A DNA stretch of 64,000 nucleotides. Origin: Olsenella sp. An285 (GTDB lineage: Bacteria > Actinomycetota > Coriobacteriia > Coriobacteriales > Atopobiaceae). The stretch lies in NCBI RefSeq assembly GCF_002159625.1, contig NZ_NFIZ01000005.1, positions 113,128 to 177,127 on the forward strand. Reading direction: 5' to 3'. The notes under the pieces were generated by a model that was not told the origin of the DNA, did no database searches, and saw only the letters and a program-made list of their open reading frames with translations. Shown in pieces: positions 53,185 to 61,100 of this stretch. Position 1 is the stretch's first letter. The number at the start of each line of letters is the position of its first letter. The position numbers and the translations under genes are program-made.

Positions 53185-54264
53185 ATGGCAATGTCCGATG
53201 ACCTCAAGGCCATTGAGGCGCAGGTAACCGAGGGGCTGGCGGCGGCCGAGAGCATGGAGGCCCTCGAGGCGCTGCGCGTGAGCGTCCTGGGCAAGAAGGG
53301 CTCGCTCACCCAGATCATGCGCTCCATGGGCAAGGTCTCCCCGGAGGAGCGCCCGGCCATGGGCAAGCTCGCCAACACCGTGCGCGGCAACGTCGAGGCC
53401 GCGCTCAAGGCCCGCAAGGAGGAGCTCGGCCACGAGCTCATGGAGCGCCGCATGGCCGCCGACGCCTGCGACGTGACCCTGCCCGGCCGTCGCCTCTCCC
53501 AGGGCACCCAGCACCTCATCAGCCAGATTCGCGAGGAGATCGAGGACATCTTCTGCGGCCTCGGCTACACCGTCGAGGACGGCCCCTACGTGGAGAGCAC
53601 CTGGTACAACTTCACCGCACTCAACGCCCCGGAGGACCACCCCAGCCGCTCGGCCAAGGACACCTTCTACGTGGTGGACAACGCTCCGGGCACCATGCTC
53701 CACGCCGAGGAGACCAACGTCCAGGGCGAGTCCGACATCCTCCTGCGCACCCAGACCTCCGGCGTCCAGGTGCACGTGATGGAGAACAAGAAGCCGCCCA
53801 TCTACATGATCTGCCCGGGCACGGTCTTCCGCCCGGACACCGCCGACGCCAACCACCTGCCCCAGTTCACGCAGGTGGAGGGCCTCGTCGTTGACGAGGG
53901 CATCACCTTTGGCGACCTCAAGGGCACCCTCGACTACTTCACGCGCGAGATCTTTGGCAAGGACCGCGCCACGCGCTACCGCCCGCACTTCTTCCCGTTC
54001 ACCGAGCCCTCCTGCGAGGTCGACGTCTCCTGCGGCGTCTGCGGCGGAAAGGGCTGCCGCTTCTGCAAGAACACCGGCTGGCTCGAGATCCTGGGCGCCG
54101 GCATGGTGGACCCCAACGTCTTCGAGTTCTGCGGCATCGACCCCGAGAAGTACACCGGATTTGCCTTTGGCATCGGCGTCGAGCGCGTGGCGGCCCTTCG
54201 CTACGACCTGCCCGACCTCAGGATGCTGATGACGGGCGACATGAGGTTCCTGAAGCAGTTCTAG
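53185..54264 (+). CDS. pheS: Phenylalanine--tRNA ligase alpha subunit
   Basis: A 359-residue class II synthetase subunit: N-terminal coiled-coil (residues 1-90), then catalytic core with motif 2 CPGTVFRPDTADANHLPQF and motif 3 FGIGVERVAALRY. A CxxC pair set (CGVCGGKGCRFC near 295) forms the zinc-ribbon-like insert seen in many bacterial PheS. With PheT it forms the alpha2beta2 enzyme. Start at ATG 53185 behind GAAGGGAAG; ATG 53191 is a possible alternative. Regulated by the T-box. Confidence 0.94.
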   Translation: MAMSDDLKAIEAQVTEGLAAAESMEALEALRVSVLGKKGSLTQIMRSMGKVSPEERPAMGKLANTVRGNVEAALKARKEELGHELMERRMAADACDVTLPGRRLSQGTQHLISQIREEIEDIFCGLGYTVEDGPYVESTWYNFTALNAPEDHPSRSAKDTFYVVDNAPGTMLHAEETNVQGESDILLRTQTSGVQVHVMENKKPPIYMICPGTVFRPDTADANHLPQFTQVEGLVVDEGITFGDLKGTLDYFTREIFGKDRATRYRPHFFPFTEPSCEVDVSCGVCGGKGCRFCKNTGWLEILGAGMVDPNVFEFCGIDPEKYTGFAFGIGVERVAALRYDLPDLRMLMTGDMRFLKQF

Positions 54265-54310
54265 GGTCCGCCCCAACCGTCTGATCTGATCGCGCGAAAA
54301 GGAGAAGAAC

Positions 54311-56779
54311 ATGCGCGTCTCATATGAGTGGCTCAAGAGCATGGTCGACGTGCCGGCGGACCCCGCCGAGCTCGTGGCCGAGTTCACCCGCACCGGCACC
54401 GAGGTCGAGGCCGTGGAGAAGGTCGGCGCCAACCTCGAGCACGTGGTCACGGCCCAGGTCGTGAGCAAGAAGCCCCACCCCGACTCCGACCACATGTGGC
54501 TCTGCCAGGTCTCCGTGGGCGACAAGAACGTGGACAAGGACGGCAACCCCGTGCCCCTGCAGATCGTCTGCGGCGCCCAAAACTTCAACGAGGGCGACCA
54601 CATCGTCACCGCCATGATCGGCGCGGTGCTGCCCGGCGACTTCAAGATCAAGAAGAGCAAGCTGCGCGGCGTGGAGTCCTGCGGCATGAACTGCTCCGCC
54701 CGCGAGCTTGGTCTGGGCAACGACCACGAGGGCATCATGATCCTGCCCGAGGACGCCCCGGTGGGCATGGACTTCACCGACTACCTGGGCATGTCCGACA
54801 CCGTGATCGACTGCGAGATCACTCCCAACCGCCCGGACTGCCTCTCCATGACCGGCATGGCCACCGAGGTCGCCACCATCCTGGACGAGGACACCCACAT
54901 CGAGCTCCCCTCCGTCAAGGAGGAGAAGGGCCCGGACGCCGCGGACCTCGTCGACGTGACCATCGAGGACGCCGAGCTCTGCCCGCGCTACACCGCGCGC
55001 GTGGTGCGCAACGTCAAGATCGGCCCCTCGCCCGAGTGGCTCGCCCAGCGCGTGGCCGCGGCGGGCGGCCGCTCCATCAACAACGTGGTGGACGTCACCA
55101 ACTACGTGATGTACCTCACCGGCCAGCCGCTCCACGCCTTCGACCTGGGCAAGCTCACCGAGCGCGACGGCAAGCGCCACATCGTGGTCCGCGCCGCGCA
55201 CGACGGCGAGAAGCTCGTGACGCTCGACGGCCAGGAGCGCGAGCTCACGCACGACATGTGCCTCATCACGGACGACGGCCACACCCCCATCGCCCTCGCC
55301 GGCGTCATGGGCGGCCTCGACTCCGAGATCACGGAGGAGACCGTCGACGTGCTCCTGGAGAGCGCCAACTTCTCCAGCGGGCACACGTCGCGCACCTCCC
55401 GCAACCTCGACCTCATGAGCGAGGCCTCCATCCGCTACGAGCGCCAGGTCGACGGCTCCAACTGCGCCAACGTGGCCCAGATCGCGGCCGCGCTCTTCGA
55501 GGAGTGCTGCGGCGCCGAGGTCTGCCCCGGCATCGTGGACGTCTATCCCGGCGAGGCCGACGACGCCCCGGCCAGGATCGAGTTCCGCCCGTACCGCGCC
55601 CGCGCACTTGCCGGCGCCCCCATCACAAACTCCTTCATCACCTCGCGCCTCACGCGCCTGGGCTGCACGGTCGAGAAGAACGATGTGGAGCACTACGTCG
55701 TGACCGCCCCCACCAACCGCCCCGACCTCACCCGCGAGGTCGACCTCATCGAGGAGGTCGTGCGCCTCTGGGGCGAGGGCGACATCGAGGCCACCCTGCC
55801 CGCGGCCAGGAACCACGCCGGCGGCCTCACCGTTGAGCAGCGCCGCGTGCGCAAGATCGGCTCGGTCCTTCGTGCCTGCGGCCTGTCCGAGACCTCCACG
55901 TACTGCTTCGCCGCGCCCGACGACCTCTCCCGCCTGGGCATCCCCGAGACCGGCCGCGGCGTGCCCGTGAAGATCATCCGCCCGCTCGTGGCCGAGCAGT
56001 CCGAGATGCGCCGCTCCATGTTGCCCGGGCTTCTCCGCTCCGTGGCCTACAACCTCGACCACGGCGTGCCCAACGTGGCGCTCTACGAGATCGGCCGCGT
56101 CTTCTACGGCCACGAGAGCAAGAGCCTGCCGGACGAGCCCAGCTTCGTCTGCGGCGTCATGGCGGGCAAGCGCGCGGACGATGCCTGGAACCAGCGCTTC
56201 TCCGAGTACGACTTCTACGACGCCAAGGGCGTGGTGGAGGAGCTCCTGGACGCCCTGCGCGTGACCAAGGTCCGCTTCAAGGTGGCCGATGCCGAGAAGT
56301 ACCCCTGGCTCCAGCCCGGTCGCGCGGCCGAGGTCACGGCCGGCGGCGGCCAGGTCGTGGGCTGGGTGGGCAACGTCCACCCGCGCGCCCTCGCGGCGAT
56401 GGGCGTCGAGGTTCCCGTGGTGGCCTTCGAGCTCTCCCAGGCGGCGCTGCTGCGCCTTGCCGCGAACGAGCTACCCTACCAGGAGGTCCCCACGCTCCCG
56501 GGCGTGGACGTTGACCTTGCCATCGTGGTCGACGAGTCCGTGACCTGCGAGACCCTCATGCAGCGCATCACCTCCGCCGGCGGCAAGCTCCTCGCGGACG
56601 TGCGCCTCTTCGACGTCTACCGCGACGAGAAGCGCGTGGGCGCGGGCAAGAAGTCCATGGCCTTCTCGCTCACCTACCGCGCGGCCGACCGCACCCTCAC
56701 CTCCGAGGAGGTGGAGAAGGCCCACGAGAAGCTCGTGACCAAGGTCTGCAAGTCCACCGGCGGCGAGGTCCGCTCCTAA
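54311..56779 (+). CDS. pheT: Phenylalanine--tRNA ligase beta subunit
   Basis: An 822-residue PheT of normal length: N-terminal tRNA-binding (EMAP) domain with VVTAQVVSKKPHPDSDHMWLC and LRGVESCGMNCSARELG, B3/B4 editing region RNVVDVTNYVMYLTGQPLHAFDL, central B5 domain and a C-terminal ferredoxin-fold anticodon-binding domain (DVYRDEKRVGAGKKSMAFSL). It follows pheS by 46 bases with its own GGAG. A family A palindrome and a strong terminator follow the stop. Confidence 0.94.
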   Translation: MRVSYEWLKSMVDVPADPAELVAEFTRTGTEVEAVEKVGANLEHVVTAQVVSKKPHPDSDHMWLCQVSVGDKNVDKDGNPVPLQIVCGAQNFNEGDHIVTAMIGAVLPGDFKIKKSKLRGVESCGMNCSARELGLGNDHEGIMILPEDAPVGMDFTDYLGMSDTVIDCEITPNRPDCLSMTGMATEVATILDEDTHIELPSVKEEKGPDAADLVDVTIEDAELCPRYTARVVRNVKIGPSPEWLAQRVAAAGGRSINNVVDVTNYVMYLTGQPLHAFDLGKLTERDGKRHIVVRAAHDGEKLVTLDGQERELTHDMCLITDDGHTPIALAGVMGGLDSEITEETVDVLLESANFSSGHTSRTSRNLDLMSEASIRYERQVDGSNCANVAQIAAALFEECCGAEVCPGIVDVYPGEADDAPARIEFRPYRARALAGAPITNSFITSRLTRLGCTVEKNDVEHYVVTAPTNRPDLTREVDLIEEVVRLWGEGDIEATLPAARNHAGGLTVEQRRVRKIGSVLRACGLSETSTYCFAAPDDLSRLGIPETGRGVPVKIIRPLVAEQSEMRRSMLPGLLRSVAYNLDHGVPNVALYEIGRVFYGHESKSLPDEPSFVCGVMAGKRADDAWNQRFSEYDFYDAKGVVEELLDALRVTKVRFKVADAEKYPWLQPGRAAEVTAGGGQVVGWVGNVHPRALAAMGVEVPVVAFELSQAALLRLAANELPYQEVPTLPGVDVDLAIVVDESVTCETLMQRITSAGGKLLADVRLFDVYRDEKRVGAGKKSMAFSLTYRAADRTLTSEEVEKAHEKLVTKVCKSTGGEVRS

Positions 56780-56782
56780 CCA

Positions 56783-56811
56783 GTTGACAGTTTCCTCAGG
56801 TCAAACTGTCA
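56783..56811. repeat. Family A palindrome
   Basis: TTGACAGTTT paired with AAACTGTCAT, loop CCTCAGGTC; four bases after the pheT stop, directly before the terminator. Confidence 0.8.
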
Positions 56812-56826
56812 TATCAGCACGCATCT

Positions 56827-56860
56827 GGCCGGGCGTCCCCAGCGGGCGCCCGGCCTTTTT
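56827..56860 (+). terminator. Rho-independent terminator of pheST
   Basis: A 9-bp stem GGCCGGGCG / CGCCCGGCC with an 11-base loop, followed by TTTTTCTT. Confidence 0.9.
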
Positions 56861-57006
56861 CTTCCGTGCCAAGGTGCGACCCCCCGGTCCTGCATCTTGC
56901 TCCGTCCCAACGGAATCGCGGGCCGCGCGCGACGGCGGCCGTCGGTCTGCCCATACCATGTGGGAGCTGCGGTGACAGGGAACGTGCGCGGAAGAAGGGG
57001 GCCTGT

Positions 57007-57840
57007 ATGGACGGGGGAGAGCGCGAGCGCATGCTCGCCGGGTGGAGGGCGCATCTCGTGGGGAGAGAGGCGGCGCCTGCGACTGTCGAGAAGTACGTGC
57101 GGGAGGCCAGGCACCTCCTGGACTTCCTGGGCGAGAAGAACCTCGGGCTCGACCGCGAGTCCGTGCTCGCGTACAAGGCGGATCTCGTCTCCCGTCGCGC
57201 GCCTGCTGGCGCCAACTCGGCGATCGCCGCCGTCAACGGATTCGTCACCTGGCTCGGGCGCCCGGAGCTGAGGCTCAGGCGACTCAGGGTCCAGCCACTG
57301 CCGCGAGCGGCGACGCGCGAGGTCACGCGCGAGGAGTACCGACGGCTCACGGCACGGGCCTCACGCCTGGACAGAGACGCGCTCGTCGCGCAGACGATCT
57401 GCGCGACGGGCATCCGCGTGAGCGAGCTCGGGTTCCTCACCGTGGAGGCTCTGCGCGTGGGGTCCATGGTGGTGGAGAACAAGGGGCGCGCCCGCCGGGT
57501 GTGGCTGCCGGGGAGGCTCTGCAGGCGCCTGCGCTCCTACGCGCTTCGTGCCGGGGTGCGCTCCGGTCCCGTCTTTGTCACGCGCTCCGGGCGGCCGCTC
57601 GACCGTACGCGCGTGTGGCGCGCGCTCAAGGGCCTGGCGAAACAGGTGGGGGTGGATCCGACGAAGGTGTTCCCGCACGCGCTGAGGCACCTCTTTGCCA
57701 CGACGTTCCAGAGACGCCACGGCGACCTCGAGGCGCTCGCGTGCGTGCTTGGGCACGCGAGGGTGGAGACGACGAGAATCTACCTTGCCGAGGACGAGCG
57801 CGAGAGGAGAAGACAGGTCGAGGCGCTCGGGCTGACGTGA
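57007..57840 (+). CDS. Tyrosine recombinase (Xer/integrase type)
   Basis: A 277-residue site-specific recombinase with an N-terminal SAM-like core-binding domain (about 5-85) and a catalytic domain with all expected residues: Arg137 in TGIRVSEL, Lys in VENKGRARRVWLP, His224 and Arg227 in HALRHLFAT, His250 in LGHAR and Tyr259 in RIYLAED. It could be a housekeeping XerC/D-like enzyme, but it sits immediately before two core-site-like repeats in opposite orientation and a large adhesin gene, so it may be the invertase of that switch. Start ATG 57007; AAGAAGGGGG upstream. Moderate confidence on the specific role. Confidence 0.88.
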   Translation: MDGGERERMLAGWRAHLVGREAAPATVEKYVREARHLLDFLGEKNLGLDRESVLAYKADLVSRRAPAGANSAIAAVNGFVTWLGRPELRLRRLRVQPLPRAATREVTREEYRRLTARASRLDRDALVAQTICATGIRVSELGFLTVEALRVGSMVVENKGRARRVWLPGRLCRRLRSYALRAGVRSGPVFVTRSGRPLDRTRVWRALKGLAKQVGVDPTKVFPHALRHLFATTFQRRHGDLEALACVLGHARVETTRIYLAEDERERRRQVEALGLT

Positions 57841-57851
57841 GATAACAAATT

Positions 57852-57929
57852 ATGGGAGGGGCAGCAACAGAATTGGCGTTCCGTTGCTGCCCCTCTGCAC
57901 CTTATCTGCATGGCCCCTCCCATGTTTTT
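57852..57929 (+). terminator. Terminator of the recombinase gene, containing the left core site
   Basis: Arms ATGGGAGGGGC (57852-57862) and complement (57913-57923) followed by GTTTTT. The first hairpin enclosed between them is the 36-base palindrome 57858-57893. Half of this terminator lies within the stretch that would invert. Confidence 0.7.
57864..57887. repeat. Left candidate recombination core site
   Basis: 24 bases: arms GCAACAGAA and TTCCGTTGC (9 bp, one mismatch) around the 6-base centre TTGGCG. The arrangement of two inverted 9-base arms around a short asymmetric centre is that of tyrosine-recombinase core sites. The right site at 58051 is the same sequence in opposite orientation with one base difference. 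Confidence 0.65.
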
Positions 57930-58050
57930 CGGGACCATTCTCAGCATGCTAACACTCCGCTGAAAGTTCGATGCCGAGATTTACGCTTTTGACCTCGAGC
58001 GATGCCCATTATTTCGTGAGAATGCGGTCTGATTCCCCTTTCGTCCGTCC
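57888..58050. promoter_or_regulatory. Candidate invertible segment upstream of the adhesin
   Basis: 163 bases between the two opposed core sites. On the plus strand TTGACC (57989-57994) and TATTTC (58010-58015, 15-base spacing) are a weak promoter candidate pointing at the adhesin; no convincing promoter is seen in the other direction. If inverted, the segment would direct transcription away from the adhesin and toward the recombinase end. Confidence 0.5.
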
Positions 58051-58074
58051 GCAACGGAACGCCAATTCCGTTGC
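58051..58074. repeat. Right candidate recombination core site
   Basis: 24 bases: perfect 9-bp arms GCAACGGAA and TTCCGTTGC around the centre CGCCAA, the reverse complement of the left centre. It ends 48 bases before the adhesin start codon. Confidence 0.65.
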
Positions 58075-58121
58075 TCTCCCAAGGTGGTCCCGTCGGGGGC
58101 TGGGATGAAGGGAAGGTGCGA

Positions 58122-61100
58122 ATGAGGAGAAGACCAGGGGCGAGACGGGGGCTGGCCGCACTTGCGGTCGTCGCCGCGCTCTTCGCGGGTGCGCCCGCGC
58201 TGGCGGTCGGCGAGCCGTCGCCCGGGGATCCGACGTCTGGTGACAGCGCGATCGTGCAGGTTGATGAGATCGCTGACGACCAGGTGACGGAGCCCGGACA
58301 GGGTACCGAGGTACCTGGTGCGGGCACCGAGGTGCCCGGTGAGGGCGAGACCGGTGACGAGAGTCAGGAGCCGGTCGAGACGTATGTCGCGCAGATCGGG
58401 GATGTGCAGTACACGTCCATTGATGAGGCGATAGCTGATGCGGAGAGTGGAAGCACCGTTACGTTGCTCCAGGATGTGACGGCGTCAGCAACATTCTATA
58501 AGTCGCTAACTTTTACAGGTGGGTATAAGCTCACCGTCGACGCGTACAGCTGGCGTTATTCAGGCGACCTCGTCTTCGATGGGGCAAGTTTCGAGATGGT
58601 TGTTGATGGCGATTCGCCTGAAGCGAACAACGGTGAGATTGTTCGCTGGCTCGGAATGTCGCTGAGCAACGGGTCAATCGTAGCTCGCAATCATGCGAAC
58701 GTTACTTTCTCATTTGACTCTACCTCTGGAACAAACTGCGCGATTTACGCAACAAATGCTGACATCATTGTTGAGAATGCGTCTTCGTTTAGCATCTACG
58801 GAGAGAATACGAAGGGCGTCAGCGGCCAGGGCATTCAACTCAATTCGGCGAGGACTGCCGGAATTAGAGTGACTGGCAATAGCTCATTCCTTATCGATGG
58901 CACGAATCGTGGGTACGTGTGCAGCCCTGATATCTACGTTGAGGACTCTTCGTTTACCGTGCAGAACTGTACCAACAACGCTTCAAATGGTGGCCAGTTT
59001 GAAGCACATAACTCTACGGTATCGTTCCTCAACAACAACGGTCATGGTCTCTCTACCGCTGATCTTACAATTGACGATGAGTCCAAGGTCTATACAAACG
59101 GTAATACGAATTGCGGAATCGTCGTGACTGGGGCCCTTTCGGTCAAAGGTGGCTCCTACGTCGAGACAGTCGGTAACAAGTGCATGGCGAATAGTAATTG
59201 GTCAAAACCGGGTGCGATTTGTTTGAGTGGGAATGGTGTTGTTGAGGCTGGGTCTACAGTCTCGATTTCCGACAACGCAGGATGCGGTATTTATCTTTGG
59301 AACAACGACAACTCCAATCCTTCGATCGACCTGACGAATGGAAATGTCACTATTCAGAGGAATAACGCTGAAAAGAGCGGGCTCGGTGGCGGAATCTATA
59401 ATGAGGGCACCTGTAGACTGGGTACAGGAGTCGCCGTCTATAACAACCATGCACCCAGCGCTGGCGATGATATTTACAACATAGACGGAGCGACACTTGA
59501 GTTTGTCCCAGTTGGATCCGAATGGTATCTCGACGGGGACCCTGACTGCAGCGATCTTATTGACGGTTGGTATCTTGATGGCGCCATCGAGAGCGACGAT
59601 GGCGTTACCATTGACTCCTCCAAGCGTTGGGAGGCTCACGCCACCAACTTCTCCGACAACTACGCCGAGCTATTCGACCCCTTCACGGTCGTCTCTGGTA
59701 CGACCGAGACCAATGAACCTGAGTCCGATGCCAAGTCCATCCCGGTTATTTCGGCGCTGACTTCTCTGTTCTCCGGTGCCAACAGTGCCGATGGCTCCGA
59801 CGGCGGCGAGTCTGACTCTTCTCAGAACACTGGTGGTGCGGCCGAGAGCACGGACGTAGCAACCGTCACCGGTCCGCTGGCCATCAAGGCTGCGCACGGC
59901 ATCAAGCCGCTTGACCCCAGTAACCCCGATGACCCGAACTCGCCCGATTGGGAGATTTCTAAGTCCAAGACTGCGACCAATCTTGACGCAAACTACGAGT
60001 CTCAGGTGACGCTTGCGCTTCCCGCAGCTGACCTCACGCCCGAGATTGACGTCGTGCTCGTGGTCGACGTTTCCAGCAGCATGAAGGACGTTGACGTCGC
60101 TGAGGCTAAGGCAGCGGCGACCGCAATGTGTGATGAGCTGGCAGGTAAGCAGAATCTTGATATCAACGTAGGAATTGTCACTTTTGACAAGACTGCTCAC
60201 AACCTCACGAATGGTCTCGTGAGTATCGAAGAGGCGAAGGCTGCCATTGAGACAATATCCGCCTCTTCTGACACCAATATGATGGCCGGACTAATCGCAG
60301 GCAAGGAGATGCTCGATACTGGCACGGCCGACGAGAGCTGCAAATACATGGTCCTCATGAGCGACGGCATCCCCATCTACTGGGTTGACGATAACGGCGA
60401 CCCGATAGGGAAGGAGCTCATACGGTTTAACACTAGCCTGGAGGAAACCAGTAGGGTGTTCGCAGGCAGTGAGCCCGAGGGTAGCATTACTGGCGATGCA
60501 GCCATCGAATATATCGGTGAGATGCTCTCCATGGATGAACTCATGAGCAAGACTGATGTGGAGAATGACTCCAATGAGTGGAAACAGATTTCCGATACTG
60601 GTGAGACCGTCAACAGTGATGAGTGTCGATACACCAACATCGAGAAGTCGACGTATATGACGGGGAAGTACCTGCAAGAGAGCGTTCTCAGCAAGTACAA
60701 GCTCAAGATGGTTGCATTCGGTACGGATAAGTACGAGAACAACGTCGTCTATACCTGGGGCGAAAAATTCTGCGACTGGATTGGCGAGCAGGTTGGCGAA
60801 GAGAACTACTTTAAAGTCTCCAAGCCTGGTTATGGCGGAGAAGAGGGAGACCTGACCAACGCTTTTGACGAAATAGCCGACAGCCTCGTGTATCTCGTCG
60901 ATGCAGGATCAAGGGTGGTTGACGTCATCGGGTATGGCGATGACTACGATATGAAGTTCCTCCCCAGTCTCGAGAAGCTGGAGATGACTGTTGGTGGAAC
61001 GGTTCTCGATGAGGCGGAAATCACGGAGGGTCTTTCCCAGAACGAGACGGCTCGCTTTGGATTTGGCAAGGACAGCAGCCTCGAGAGTGGATACAAGTTC

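Noticed and set aside
54320..56380. 686-codon open frame antisense to pheT
   Set aside because: Same high-GC shadow effect; composition (Gly, His, Val, Ala, Asp) and absence of any domain argue against coding.
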